From positions 43,526,344 through 43,590,343 of the forward strand of contig CP092879.1 of NCBI GenBank assembly GCA_030710605.1: a stretch of 64,000 nt of DNA. Direction: 5' to 3'. This stretch comes from Cordylochernes scorpioides. Lineage: Eukaryota; Arthropoda; Arachnida; Pseudoscorpiones; Chernetidae. Position 1 is the first letter of the stretch; the number at the start of each line of letters is the position of its first letter. A program made the position numbers and the translations under genes. Under the pieces are notes generated by a model. It did no database searches. It had not been told where the DNA came from and saw only the letters and a program-made list of their open reading frames with translations. Shown in pieces: positions 1-10,631 of the stretch.

Positions 1-775
1 TAGCCTGCTGCCGTCCATTTTCAGAATTCTAGTCCAGAATTTTGAAGTTAGTTTTTTCACTGTGATATCAAGAGAGTTTCCTCCTGTTTCGGCCCTCAAA
101 ATATAGCCCGGAGTATAGCTTGGAAGGCACAGAAAACGTCCGAGAAATGTATCTTGGATTCTATCTAAGATTAAGGCTTGATCATGTGCCCAGATTGGAG
201 CCGCATAGAGTAGGACTGTCAAGATCATAGAATCCAACAATCTCATACTTGCATGGAAAGATTTGAGCTTGGACTTCAATATAATTTCTCCCACAGCACC
301 CATCGCGGCCATGGTCCTGCCTCTATAATTTAAGGCAACTTGAGTGAAAGAAATCGAAGGTTTTAGCGGGTAGCCCAGGTACGTATATTTTGATGTAACA
401 CTTAAAGGACTTTGACCCCAATACCATCTTTCTGAACGCGCCACCTTTCCCCTATTACGGAAAACCATTGTTCATGGCTTGTTTTCGTTCAGAGTTAGTA
501 AGTTAGTTTCCAGATGGGTTTTCAGTATATTGATTTTCAATTGAAGGTTTATTTTAGAATCACCGATCAAAACAAAATCGTCGGCATATAGGAGGAGGTG
601 TATGTTTCCGAAGTTGAGTAAGTGTATTCCTGACAACCCCGAGTCATCAAATATTTTATTCAAATCATTAATAAAGAGTAGCAATAGGCATGGGAATAGT
701 GGGTCACCTTGGAGCACCCCCGAACGGTATTTTCACTGAATTCAGTGATAGAATTGTTCCAACGAACTGCAGCGG
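1..775 (-). mobile_element. LINE (non-LTR) fragment, copy 1, runs off the window
   Basis: Reads on the minus strand as the middle of a non-LTR reverse transcriptase. The piece at 472-717 contains the fingers/palm sequence GDPLFPCLLLLFINDL and the catalytic LLLYADDFVLIGD. Downstream minus-strand sequence (about 60-450) matches the thumb/connection part of the second copy at 25164-26673. It is broken by stops and frame changes. The 5'-truncation point (about 775) and the adjoining TGTTGTATATCAA are the same as in the second copy, so both descend from a single insertion that was later copied with its surroundings. The 3' end lies outside the window. Confidence 0.85.
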
Positions 776-1250
776 TGTTGTATATCAATATGAATTTGTA
801 AATATTAGGGATAATTATCACATATTTAACCTTTTTTGTGAATATATTTATGATTATCTTTCTAACCTGGAAGGATAAGGTTCCTAATATATCTTATTGT
901 TTCTCTTTTTTAAAATTAATTTTCTTGTATAATATGTTTATAACTGCTTGTGTTTAAAAGGTCGACGCAATTATCCCTAGCCGGGATATAGCGTTTTGTG
1001 TATTGAAAGGGTATAACATTTTTTTAAAGTATCGTAGGTTGAGTGGTAAGGTGTGCAGAATGGGATGCTCTCACGGGACAGTAAGGACAAAGTTTGGGAT
1101 CAAAAGGCGTTCTCCCAGGACGCTTCAAGGGGCACCAGGACCAGGGGGAAGTAGACGACTACCAGAGGGAGGTATAACAATTTTTATTTTTATTACAAAA
1201 TACATAATTAATAAAAAATTGCTTGAATTCAAATATGACATTTTTTAAAT
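776..1250. repeat. Array spacer, type with TCGACGCAATTAT block
   Basis: Non-coding spacer of the amplified unit. 776-960 continues the LINE-C-terminus relic seen elsewhere (compare 26674-26850 and 53340-53520). 960-1250 is nearly identical to 53523-53815, including a GC-richer block at about 1040-1170 (GGGATGCTCTCACGGGACAG and onward). No credible gene; the open frame across 1003-1248 is only partly kept in the other copy. Confidence 0.6.
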
Positions 1251-1452
1251 ACGATATAAGCAATTTGTTTTATAGGAAATGTTACAATCCTTTGTTCGAG
1301 TAGCTCTACAATTATTATTTAGACATGTAATTAAATATCAAGAAATACTAACAGAAATAATTGTACACAATCTTTAAAATATTTTTAAAATCAAATAATA
1401 TTAAGAGATTTTGTAAAAAATTTCTTGAAACGGTTGAAAATTTGCACAATTG

Positions 1453-1793
1453 TTAAATCCCGATGTTAGGATCAAAGGGGTTTAAAAAAACATCAAGTCT
1501 TAATTCCAATTTTAGCAGTTCGTTTATTAATCTGGTTTTAAAAAAATATTTCTCTGAGTTTTAACTCAATAGATCTATCCTCGAGATAACTGGACACATT
1601 CAGTATGCAAACCTTTACTATATTTTTTCTTGCACACCTGTAATCATTTTCTCTTTAACTTTTGAAATCTCACTCAAATTCTGATTATTCAACCCTTCTC
1701 TTACCCTCTTAATAAGTTGAGACATGTGTTTAGATAAACGAAGAATATCTGTCATCAATTCTATTTGTTCTTTTTTCTAATGACTCACTCATA
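1453..1793 (-). pseudogene. Family-2 small helical protein, decayed copy
   Basis: Aligns along its whole length with the intact family-2 gene at 52078-52416, including the start context (ATGAGTGAG preceded by GATCAAGCAAAT) and the C-terminal DPN-G region, but several indels and stops interrupt the frame (for example runs of A around 1485-1490 and 1535-1545). It is closest to the decayed copy at 62684-63022; these two form a sub-lineage. No product expected. Confidence 0.75.
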
Positions 1794-1950
1794 TTTGCTT
1801 GATCTAAGATATATCAAAAGGATGTTATCTTAGCTTAGAATTCCTCACGCCTTTTTGTATTATGGAATATATAGAAAATGGTAGAAATTTCTAAAAGAGT
1901 TCATTTATTTGCATATATATTATCAGATAATTTATTTTTTGCATAAATAT
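1794..1950 (-). promoter_or_regulatory. Family-2 promoter, partly decayed
   Basis: Same architecture as the intact family-2 promoter: proximal octamer-like site (minus strand TATATGCAAAT, 1908-1920), GATA palindrome TTATCTGATAA (1920-1930) and distal TATGCAAAA (about 1937-1943). The TATA box position reads CTAAAAGAG on + (1891-1899) instead of TATAAAAG, so the core box is lost. Confidence 0.6.
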
Positions 1951-2339
1951 ATACTATATATAATAAAAATTCTTTAAAATTTAAAAAAACCTTTTCAGTA
2001 TATAACTTAATGCTCAAGGTTTTTAAAAAATATTTTATAATAGTAAATCGCAATTTTCCTATATCTAAATATTATGCAAAATATATATATTTTTTCATTT
2101 CAAGGAAATTTATCAACGCAACTATTTTATGTTCAAACATTATTTGCATTTTCAACTCAGCAAACTGTTTTGAGTTAAATATACTCAATATTTTGAAATA
2201 TCTTATGAACTAAACTAAAATAAAACGGTGTTCAGAATGCTGCAAAAATAATCTGATTTAAATTTTTTATTGGGTGTATAAGGATATTATAGCAAGACTA
2301 AATATTAAATAAATAAAAAAAATACAATCAATATTTGGT

Positions 2340-2710
2340 ATCTCAATATACAATTAGAATTTTCTTCAGAAATATTATGAGGACTTTAGCTGTCACTTTG
2401 GCAAGGACATTCAAAACTCGAGACACCTAATGTGGGAATGCCCACTCTTCTTTAGCGCTAGACAACAATTAGTAAACAATGTTTTAGATTCATATGAATT
2501 TGTAAATACTAGGGATAATTGTCACAGATTTAAACACTTTGAAAATATATTCATGATTATCTTTCTAACCAGGAAGGATAAGGTTCCTAATATATCTTAT
2601 TGTTTCTCTTATTCAAAATTTATCTTCTTGTATATTATGTTTATAACCGTTTCTGTTCAAAAATATAAATCGACGCAATTATTCCAAGCCGATATATCGC
2701 GTTTTGTGTG
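2340..2710 (+). mobile_element. Relic of a LINE C-terminus (zinc-knuckle region)
   Basis: Plus-strand reading gives ..SRHLMWECPLFFSARQQLVNN.., the typical end of a non-LTR retrotransposon polymerase (C-x-C ... H ... C knuckle followed by a helical tail). Only about 120 codons' worth is present, with no catalytic part. The same relic recurs at 24660, 27290, 45425, 53190 and 63560, always downstream of a family-2 promoter, so it is part of the amplified unit, not six independent insertions. The second Cys of the knuckle is altered in this copy (GKDI context). Confidence 0.65.
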
Positions 2711-3238
2711 TTGAAATAAAATTTGAAAAATGTAAAATTATTATGATTTGAAAGGAATATATCTAGTGAATATATGTTTCAATTTTAAAAACGGAAGTGT
2801 TCAAATACATTTAAAAAAGAGCCTAATTCTCAATGGAATTATGTTGATGTGACTAAAGACAACAGTAAATACAAAAAAGGACAATGAATATAGCGTCATT
2901 AAAATATGATATTTTCACGCAACATTATTATGAATAGCTTAATATAAATTTTAAGCAATTATATGAACAGAAATCATTCAAAGATGACCTTCCACCCGCG
3001 GCGACATCCGGCGTGCATCAGCGCAGTCTGCTGACCAGTTGTCTTTTCCTTTATCCTCTTAATATGTTTTATTAAGTTAGTTCAAAGGAGATCTATACCC
3101 TCTCTATTGTCCTATTCAATGGTAAGTCTAAAATCCTTAAAACAGCCTACAATTAATCATCACTGCGGAGTTATTTTTATACCGAACTTCGCATTATTGT
3201 TTTATGAAGCAATTACCAATATTCGAACTTTTAAATAT
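2711..3238. repeat. Array spacer leading to the minisatellite
   Basis: Non-coding; matches 27690-28258 and 45800-46410 at high identity, including the block ending CGAACTTTTAAATAT that is interrupted here by element A. I see no gene. Confidence 0.6.
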
Positions 3239-3462
3239 TGTCGCGGAGATAAATAAAGCAAGGGTAAATTTGGGAATAAATAATTTATTACAAGGAGTAT
3301 TTGTAGGGAGAGAGAGTTTTGTACAACTTACCCAAGTTAAAAGTTAATCCTAATGAACGGCGTTAGCCACCGTCCCGTTTTCCTTATTTACATATCAGCT
3401 TCCCCCCTCCCGGGGTCCAGGGATGATTGACAGTTGTCCCATCTGGATGGAGCTATTTGACA
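3239..3462 (-). repeat. 3' LTR of element A
   Basis: 224 bp, + strand TGTCGCGGAG ... GCTATTTGACA. Three substitutions distinguish it from the LTR at 8269-8492, so the insertion is not brand new but still young. Confidence 0.93.
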
Positions 3463-3496
3463 TTACTCCCTCTTTAGAAAAACAGCGACCCGCTGA

Positions 3497-6400
3497 TTAG
3501 CTTGTCTCAGCCCTTGTTCTGGAAGGAAATCTATCACGGCCTGTGTTCCCTAGCAGAATGGAATGTTGTTCTTCAGGGTCCAGGTAGAGCTTCATCCGAA
3601 TGACATGAACGATATCCTTGGATTTCCGTGATCGGGGAGACGGGTCCACGGGCTCTACTTCATACGTAACTTCTGAAAGCTTCTTGGTCACCTTGTAGGG
3701 ACCGAAGTATCTCTTCAGTAGCTTTTCTGAGAGCCCTACTTTTCAGATGGGAGTAAAAACCCACACAAGATCATCCTTCTGGTAATAGACTGGAGTATGT
3801 TTCTGGTCGTAAAGTCTACGGTCTTTCGCCTGTGATTGTAGAAGGCGTGATCGGGAGAGTTGACGCGCTTCCTCAGCTCTGGTCACAAGTTCCCCAACGT
3901 AGTCGTCAGAGATCTCATCTGGTAGGTAGGGTAGTACGGCATCGATGTAGGTCTCGGCCTCGCGGGCGTGGACAAGAAAGAACGGAGTGTAGCCGGTCGC
4001 CTCCTGTTTAGCAGTGTTGTAAGCAAAAGTCACGTAGGGTAAAACTTGGTCCCAGTCCTTCTGCTCGACACCTGTGTACATGGACAACATGTCTCCCAGA
4101 GTTTTGTTGAACCTTTCAGTCAGGCCGTTGGTCTGGGGATGGTAGGCCGTTGTAAATCTGTGCACAATTCCGCACAGAGCATTGATCTCTTTTATTACTT
4201 GAGAAATGAAATTTCTTCCGCGATCTGTTATCATTTCTCTAGGAGCTCCATGCTTCAAGATAACATCTTCAACCAGGAACTTAGCTGTTTCGATTGCTCC
4301 TCCGTCTGGGATCGCTTTCGTTATGGCATACCTTGTCATATAATCGGTGCACACAGTGATCCAACGGTTTCCATCTTTAGAAACTGGAAATCTTCCAAGG
4401 AGATCGACCCCGACCTTATAGAATGGCTTTTCTACGGGCGGTATGGATACAAGTTGTCCAGCCGGACGTCGAGGTAATTCCTTCCTTCGTTGACACTCCC
4501 GACAATGGCTTACATATTGGCGAACAGTTCTATAAAGGCCAGGCCAATAGAATCGTTTCTTGACTTTGTCATACGTTCGGGCGAAACCCAAATGCCCAGC
4601 TGTAGGAGCGTCATGTAAATCTGCCATAACTTCCGATCTTAAGTGCTTAGGGATCATCATAAGCCAGGGTCTTCCAGTTGTGCTATAGTTTTTCTTGTAT
4701 AATATGCCGTCGATAATGCTGAATTCCTTTCTGGTGTAGTCCGAGTTTAAATTATCGATTATTTTAGCTAAATCCGGGTCTTTAGTCTGCTCTATATCGA
4801 CGTTGGTTAGTGACATCACAGCACTTGGTGGATAGTTCTCAAGCGGGCTCCTTGACAGACAATCGGCATCCTTATGTTTGCGTCCGCTCTTGTAGATAAC
4901 GGTCACGTCAAATTCTTGCAACTTCAGCGCCCATCTTGCCAAACGGACAGAAGGATCTTTCTGCCCTACCAACCAACATAGAGAATGATGGTCAGTGACA
5001 ACCGTGAATGGTCGACCAAACAAATATGGGCGGAATTTGCTAATAGACCAAACTACAGCAAGGCATTCTTTTTCCGTTGTAGAATAGTTATTTTCAGCCT
5101 TTGTCAAGCTTCTAGATGCATAAGCTATAGGCCGCTCCTTTCCACCTTGTATTTGTAGAAGAACAGCTCCAATACCATGTCCGCTTGCATCCGTGTGTAG
5201 ATGGGTATCAGCGGATTCATCAAAGTGTCCTAAGACAGGCTCTGAAATTAGAGCTGTTTTAAGGACTTCAAACGCTTTCTCTTGAGCTGCATCCCAATAA
5301 ATTGTTTTTCAGTCTTCAGTAGGTCATGCAAAGATCTAGCTTTGTCGGCAAAGTTCTCAATAAATCTTCGGTAATAGGAACATAATCCAAGAAAGCTCCT
5401 CAGTTCAGAGATATTCCTTGGCCTCGGAAATTTAGAGACGGCTTCAACTTTATCTGGATCTGATGAATTCCATTGGCGTCAACGAGGTGTCCCAAAATCT
5501 TTATCCTCCTTGATCCAAAAAGACACTTTTTGTGGTTCAAGCTTAGTCCAGCTTTCTGGATGCAGCTTAATACAAGTTGTAGACGACGTAGATGTTCCTC
5601 AAAGGTAGGTGCGTAAACTACGATGTCGTCCAGGTAGCAAAGGCACATGTTCCATTTAAGACTGCCCATAACACTATATATCATCCTTTCAAACGTTGCT
5701 GGAGCGTTACAAAGACCGAATGGCATTACTTGGAATTCATACAACCCATCTGGAGTGATGAAAGCAGTTTTCTCCCTGTCTTTTTCGTCCACTTCAATCA
5801 GCCAATACCCGGACCGAAGATCCATCGTGGAGAAGTAACTAGAGCCGGCTAAACTATCCAAGGCATCGTCAATGCGTGGCAGAGGGTAAACATCTTTTTT
5901 TTGTTATCTTATTTAATCGACGGTAATCTACGCAGAATCTCCAGGTCCCGACTTTCTTTCGAACTAGAATAACTGGAGATGACCAAGGACTTTCAGAGGG
6001 CTTCACGATGTGATTTCAATCATCTTGTTCACTTCATCTTGAAATAGTCGTCGTTCACTTGTTGCTACTCTATTGGGCCTCTGTTTGATAGGAGAGTGTT
6101 CTCCTGTGTTTATCTTGTGCTTCACAGTACTGGTGGGCTTAATAGAAGTACTCCCAAAGTCAAATATGTCGATAAACTCGTCAAGGCATGAAACAAGCTG
6201 TAACCTTTGAATTTCAGACAGCCCTGGATCTAGAGTAAGGTTTATCTTCTGTGACCATTCACGTGACTTTAGCTGCGTTTTTTGTAACTTATCGCTGGAT
6301 TCAATAAGACTGCAGATATTCCCATTCTCATAACTTTCCATGGTGCACATATTCATTCCTGATGGAATCAGTTGCGGCCAAGACGCTCCATTCGCCACCC

Positions 6401-7060
6401 AAATGCTACCTCGGCCGTGTCGAAATGTAACCAATGAGTTTGGTATAAGAACTCTTCTTTTCTTAATAATAAGTCCTTAGAAGTTGAGACTAAAACATCT
6501 CTAACACCGCATACTTCTTCGTTTATCACACTGATCTTCTTTATTGATTTAGGCGGGATGACAAAGTCGTCGGAAGCAAACAATCTCTGGTTTTCCTCCT
6601 CTCGAGATTCCAGGACGGAGGTTTCCCCGAGATGGAGTTCATTTCTGCCACAATCAATGACGGCTTCGGTGGCCTTGAAGAAGTCCCATCCGAATATGAT
6701 GTCATGGCTGCATTCCACCATAACAACGAATTCAAAGGATATCTTCAGACCATTAACTTCTATGTTCAGGACACATTTTCCTAGGGTCTCTATTAAATTT
6801 TTATTTGCGGCTTTAAGAATGGGACCTGGTTATTTGCAGAGAGGTGTCTTTAGTTCGCGTCGAAATTTGTCTGAAATAACAGAAAAGTCGGCTCCTGAAT
6901 CCACCAATGCTTTATTTTTGCGTCCATTTATTTCGACCATAACAATATTTTCTTTTAATTTAGCGGCGATATACCCTGGAGGATTTTCCTCAATGGCGAC
7001 CTCATCCCCGTTAGAAACCGCTCCACTTAGTTTTTCACATTCTGAGGCTTGGAAAAACGG
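3497..7060 (-). pseudogene. pol: Element A pol: protease, reverse transcriptase, RNase H, integrase (broken)
   Basis: Reading down the minus strand: protease with active-site DSGA (about 6890-6901); linker; reverse transcriptase with VDYRRLN near 5930, then DLRSGYW and the catalytic YLDD (about 5610-5625); RNase H with TEKECLAVV and VTDHHSLCWL (about 4975-5075); integrase with an HHCC zinc site (..HRECQRR C-rich end near 4490), catalytic Asp in GVDLLGRF, Asp in ITDRGRNF and Glu in TERFNKT. Breaks: a 1-nt gain in the T-run at 5895-5902 just after VDYRRLN, frame changes near 5445-5465 and near 5300, and an in-frame TGA at 3743-3745, after which the frame continues open to 3497 through the GPY-type C-terminal module. 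The longest open stretches are 3743-5107 and 5400-5861. Confidence 0.9.
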
Positions 7061-7163
7061 CTGAAACGACGGGTTGGCGACTAGGATTGTCTTCGGGCTG
7101 GCGACCTTGCGCGGCTTGGATGTGGGGAAGAGCTCTGGTAGAAGTACGTCGAGGTTTGGGGCG

Positions 7164-8264
7164 TTACATAGTCGTCGTCGGCGTCATATCTCGGGGGTCG
7201 ACATTTCTTCCTTCTCCGCCATTCCTTGTCCTGGCTTCAGCGAAGACCTGCCGTCGTTCCCTACAATAACGGACGACATGTCCGGGTCGTCCGCAGTGGA
7301 AGCAGATAGGTTTGTCGTCGTAGGTTCTCCAATGTTCCGTCTTCCTGGGTTGGGTTGGTCGGTCGATATTATAATAGGGCGTTCGTGGTTGTTGTTGTAC
7401 CACGTTGACTTGTGGTCTGGTAGGTTGTAGAGCACGGCTGACCTCTTCCCTCACAGTCTGTTCCAGGGCGTTCACCTCTCGGAGCGGATTGATCATTTCA
7501 GGTGCTGAGAAAACCTTTTGTATCTCTTCTCTAACGATGCGGCGAATTAAGCCGGCCAAGTCGTCTGAGTCGTCAACACGCGAAATGGGCATTACGTTTG
7601 ACAACCTGGCGAATTTCGTACGGCCGATCCGGCGCTGCTTGACGGTTGTCAGATGACGGCAGAACTTCAGGATCTCATCTACCGTCTGTATGTCTTTCGC
7701 CACCAATACCTGGTATGTGTCCTCCGAAATTCCCTTTATAATGTGAGCAACTATCTCACTTTCTTCCATGCGAGGGTTCACCTGGTGGCAGAGACTAAGA
7801 ATCTCCTGGATGTATGACTCGCTGGATTCTTCGGCCTTCTGTGCTCTTGACTTCAGAACTTCCTCGGCGCGTCGAGCAGAATCCTCCTGCAGTCCGAACA
7901 CACCGCGGAATGCGTCTTCAAAGCTTCTCCACGAGTTGAGTGATTCTTCGTTATTATCAAACCACCTTCCAGCAGTTCCGTTCAAGTAAAATACGACGTT
8001 GGCAAGCTTCATAATCTCGTCCCATCTGTTGTACTTCGAAACTCTCTCGTACTCTTTCAACCACTGTCCAGGGTTTATATTTCCATCTCCAGAAAAGGTA
8101 GATGGATCTCGTTGGCGTTGACAAGGGAGGTAGGATCCGTTAACAGTAGGTCTGTGGTCGTCTTCCATTTCTATTCGTTGTCGCAAAGGTTGAAGAATTG
8201 GTTCACGTCCCTGTAGACGTCGACTTCTTCGAAGTTCCGTCACGCTACCAAGCGTCTCCACCAT
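7164..8264 (-). CDS. gag: Element A Gag with one CCHC zinc knuckle
   Basis: 366 aa from the ATG at 8264-8262, which lies only 4 nt inside the 5' LTR boundary; an in-frame ATG further up (8297) is within the LTR. N-terminus is Arg-rich (LRRSRRLQG), the central part (DPSTFSGDG ... WFDNNEESLNSW ... ILSLCHQVNP) is the capsid-like UBN2/retrotrans_gag type, and the end carries CFHCGRPGHVVRYC, a canonical C-x2-C-x4-H-x4-C knuckle. It packages the element RNA in cytoplasmic particles. The frame is intact although pol is not, so this copy could still supply Gag. I chose the ATG at 8264 because it is the first outside the LTR and matches the start region of the gag relic at 48140. Confidence 0.88.
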   Translation of the reverse strand: MVETLGSVTELRRSRRLQGREPILQPLRQRIEMEDDHRPTVNGSYLPCQRQRDPSTFSGDGNINPGQWLKEYERVSKYNRWDEIMKLANVVFYLNGTAGRWFDNNEESLNSWRSFEDAFRGVFGLQEDSARRAEEVLKSRAQKAEESSESYIQEILSLCHQVNPRMEESEIVAHIIKGISEDTYQVLVAKDIQTVDEILKFCRHLTTVKQRRIGRTKFARLSNVMPISRVDDSDDLAGLIRRIVREEIQKVFSAPEMINPLREVNALEQTVREEVSRALQPTRPQVNVVQQQPRTPYYNIDRPTQPRKTEHWRTYDDKPICFHCGRPGHVVRYCRERRQVFAEARTRNGGEGRNVDPRDMTPTTTM

Positions 8265-8268
8265 AATA

Positions 8269-8492
8269 TGTCGCGGAGATAAATAAAGCAAGGGCAAATT
8301 TGGGAATAAATAATTTATTACAAGGGGTATTTGTAGGGAGAGAGAGTTTTGTACAACTTACCCAAGTTAAAATTTAATCCTAATGAACGGCGTTAGCCAC
8401 CGTCCCGTTTTCCTTATTTACATATCAGCTTCCCCCCTCCCGGGGTCCAGGGATGATTGACAGTTGTCCCATCTGGATGGAGCTATTTGACA
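8269..8492 (-). repeat. 5' LTR of element A
   Basis: 224 bp matching 3239-3462. Directly inside it on the minus strand is TATTATGGTGGAGACGC; the primer-binding site would have to be TGGTGGAGACGC by position, overlapping the gag start codon. I cannot name the tRNA. Confidence 0.93.
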
Positions 8493-8519
8493 ATATAAAT
8501 ATTTTATATATTCTTCCTC

Positions 8520-8935
8520 AGGGAAAAGGCACCCAGGTTGATTGGTATTGTGATCAGGGTGAACAGAAATATTTGATCTGCGCATTGGACAAGACAACAC
8601 CACCTTCAATCCAGAAAAGGACATCCAAACGGACAAGGGACTTCACTTGGCCGGTGTTGTGTTTAGGGTGCACGGAAATATCTAGATTTCCATGGACAAG
8701 ACACCACCACCACCTTCAATCCAGAAAAGGACATCCATACAGACAAGGCACCTCAGTTGGCCGGAATTGTGATCAGGGTGCATGGGCCGATTTGATATTC
8801 TCCATGGACAAGACACCACAAACACCAATTCAGAAAAAGACATCCATTCGGACAAGGCACCTCAGTTGGCCGGTATTGTGATCAGGGTGCATGGGCTGAT
8901 CTGATCTGTTCCATGGACAAGACACCACCACCACA
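8520..8935. repeat. Minisatellite, four ~105-112-bp units (array 1)
   Basis: Each unit carries a GGCACCTCAGTTGGCCGG block, a TGTGATCAGGGTGCA block, CCATGGACAAGACACCACC and AGAAAAGGACATCCATAC. It is GC-richer than its surroundings. Equivalent arrays lie at 28290-28710 and 46430-46700, each about 0.5-0.7 kb downstream (in gene terms, 3') of a family-1a gene. Function unknown. Confidence 0.88.
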
Positions 8936-9402
8936 TATATACTCTCCCTTAAAGTTTATCATATTTGTTTAAATGGCTATTAGCTTCGGTTATTTCCTTC
9001 AAAAGTTTAATAATTATATATATTGAACACACACAGCACAGGGCAGAAAATGATTTTTTTATAAACAGATGACAAAATGAAAAAATAAAATACCTATTTG
9101 AATGTACATATTATTAAGAAAATCATTCACATTTATAAAGAAATATCAAATTCAATTTATTTGTATAATAGAAAATATGAAAATGAGCTTAGATTTAAAA
9201 ATTCCAAAAATTTCGAAAAAATACAAATTTGAAAGTATTTAATAATTCAATGAATACAAATATCAAAATTACAGAACAATATCCTTGTAATATATTTTAT
9301 AAATTTTCAAACAATCATTATAACAAACTATCATAATTATATCGATTACTATTTTTCTAGAGAACTATTTCAACTGGAAGAATTTAAATAATTATTTTAT
9401 CT
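8936..9402. other. AT-rich spacer 3' of family-1a gene
   Basis: Shared with 28711-29175 and, less closely, 46700-47356. Contains the 3' flank of the minus-strand gene; no other feature seen. Confidence 0.5.
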
Positions 9403-9744
9403 TCAAAGATTAAGATTATTGAAATGGTTTAACAGATCCTTCACCTCTTTTTCCATGCTATCCAATTGAGTTTGATATTCCTCAGGTAAATTCATTAAAC
9501 CAGATCCACTATTCCCAAGGTTTTCTTGAGGTATATCCAAGATGCCACTTAGCACTTCCTGTAATGTTGTTTTTAGCCTATTCAATTTGTTGAATCTTTC
9601 AATTAATTTATCTCTTTCTTCTTTTGGAATCTGATTTGACTGAGCGAGATTTGTTCTTTGAATAATATCATCCACTTGTTGCAGAATAGGGAAAAAATCG
9701 TTAATTTCTTCTATATTTACTCTCTTATCTGAAGAGTGTGCCAT
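9403..9744 (-). CDS. Family-1a small helical protein, copy 1
   Basis: 113 aa, intronless reading frame, function not recognised. No signal peptide or membrane segment, so cytosolic or nuclear. Almost all predicted helix: an N-terminal helix containing LQQVDDIIQRTNL, a short turn at NQIPKEERD, a long helix (LIERFNKLNRLKTTLQEVLSGIL), a loop PQENLGNSG, and a C-terminal helix EYQTQLDSMEKEVKDLL with heptad-like spacing suggesting coiled-coil pairing. Start chosen at ATGGCACAC, preceded by TTCAGATCAAG as in the other copies. It differs from the copy at 29176-29517 by about 9 replacement and 5 silent changes (hand count), so constraint looks weak to moderate. Next gene upstream is the homologous family-1b frame at 10043-10384, 298 bp away. 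Confidence 0.75.
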   Translation of the reverse strand: MAHSSDKRVNIEEINDFFPILQQVDDIIQRTNLAQSNQIPKEERDKLIERFNKLNRLKTTLQEVLSGILDIPQENLGNSGSGLMNLPEEYQTQLDSMEKEVKDLLNHFNNLNL

Positions 9745-9866
9745 AGTGTCTTGATCTGAATGATATCAAAATAACGATCTGATATTGTAAATGTTGAACC
9801 TCTTATAAAAGGTAATTTTATTTGTATATATAGGAATATATAATATTCTACCTTTGCATATATTTG
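9745..9866 (-). promoter_or_regulatory. Family-1a promoter, copy 1
   Basis: On the minus strand: distal ATATATGCAAAGG (9852-9863), proximal variant TATATACAAAT (about 9821-9831, G to A in the octamer-like core), TATA box TTTTATAAGA (9801-9810), about 57 bp to the ATG. Spacing proximal site to TATA box matches families 2 and 3. Confidence 0.65.
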
Positions 9867-10042
9867 TGAATAAATGTAATATTAAAAATAATAATGAAAT
9901 TATGAAAATATGTAAATTGTGTATATTGTCGTTTGTACATTATACATTTATCTACAAGTTTTTCATCTCAATTTATAACTTTTATATTCAAATAAACAAT
10001 TGTTCGAAACAGACTTCTGAAAAAGATTCAAAGAATCAATCT

Positions 10043-10384
10043 TCAAATATTTAGTTCATCAAGACCATTCAATAGGTTATCCATGTTTGTTTCCGTGTTG
10101 CTCAATTCAATCTCATAGTCATTAAGTAAACTTGTTAATTTTGGTGTAAGATTTCCAGAGTTTTCTTGAGGCGAGTCTAAAAGAGCGCTTGACATTCTCT
10201 GCATCTATCCTTTCAGAAAATTCATTTCACTTGAACATTCACTTATTCGTTTTCGCACATCTGCTGGAATTTGATTTAATTGAGGTAGATTTAACCTTTG
10301 GATATTTCGATCTACTCGTTGCATTATGTTACGAAATTGATCTATTAGTTGTGTTTGGTTTGAATGGGCAGAAGGTTGCGTCAT
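10043..10384 (-). pseudogene. Family-1b small helical protein, TAG at codon 60 (copy 1)
   Basis: 342 bp, exactly 113 codons plus stop, same length as family 1a. Clear homology with 1a: NQIP followed by R..I.E...E.N.LK, then MQ..S..LLDSPQEN and a C-terminal helix ending LLNGLDELNI. Starts ATGACGCAACCT at 10384. The only interruption is TAG at 10207-10205 (codon 60); the remaining 53 codons stay open. The second copy (29817-30158) has the same TAG and is otherwise open; a fragment at 50611-50822 has TCG there. Hand count between the two full copies is about 11 replacement to 3 silent changes, as expected for sequence without protein constraint. Confidence 0.75.
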
Positions 10385-10560
10385 ATTATCTTGATATGTT
10401 TGATCTAAAGAATGGACAATTTGCGTTCTTCTCCCAATATGCTTGGTCTCTTTTTGATAATTATAGGTTTGATAGAATTTATATTATCTGCATATAGAGG
10501 AATGTAACACACATTAAATATTTGTTTTGCATATATATTTTAAATATCACAAGTTGGATA
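10385..10560 (-). promoter_or_regulatory. Family-1b promoter, degenerate
   Basis: Distal TATATGCAAAAC (minus strand, about 10528-10542) is kept; the proximal site reads TATATGCAGAT (about 10486-10497) and the TATA position reads CTATCAAA. Weaker than the other promoters, in keeping with the stop in the gene. Confidence 0.45.
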
Positions 10561-10631
10561 ATCACTTGGAATTATGAAATTATCAAAAAAAAATAAGTGA
10601 ATCGTGAGGCGAAGAGTTTATTGTATATATT

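Larger units (their letters stand above)
3239..8492 (-). mobile_element. Ty3/Gypsy element A, full length but inactive
   Basis: Minus-strand LTR retrotransposon of 5254 bp. LTRs of 224 bp at both ends begin TG and end CA and differ at about 3 positions. A 4-bp target duplication ATAT flanks it (3235-3238 and 8493-8496), and the paralogous spacer at about 28255-28275 is the same sequence without the element. Internal order on the minus strand is gag (8264-7164), protease (DSGA near 6890-6901), reverse transcriptase, RNase H, integrase (to 3497). A purine-rich tract AAAGAGGGAGTAA abuts the 3' LTR. Pol carries frameshifts and one stop, so it cannot move by itself now. Confidence 0.95.

Noticed and set aside
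2010-2213. Plus-strand open frame of 67 codons, divergent from the family-2 promoter, with a similar 71-codon frame at 63230-63445
   Set aside because: Similar because the DNA is duplicated. The 27-kb copy has a 2-nt shift in it, and the 45-kb and 52-kb units lack it. AT-rich hydrophobic codons only; no domain.
8453-8881. 142-codon open frame with repeated His-rich motif across the minisatellite
   Set aside because: The open frame follows from a GC-richer repeat with few stops. Units are not in a constant frame, and array 2 does not keep it open.
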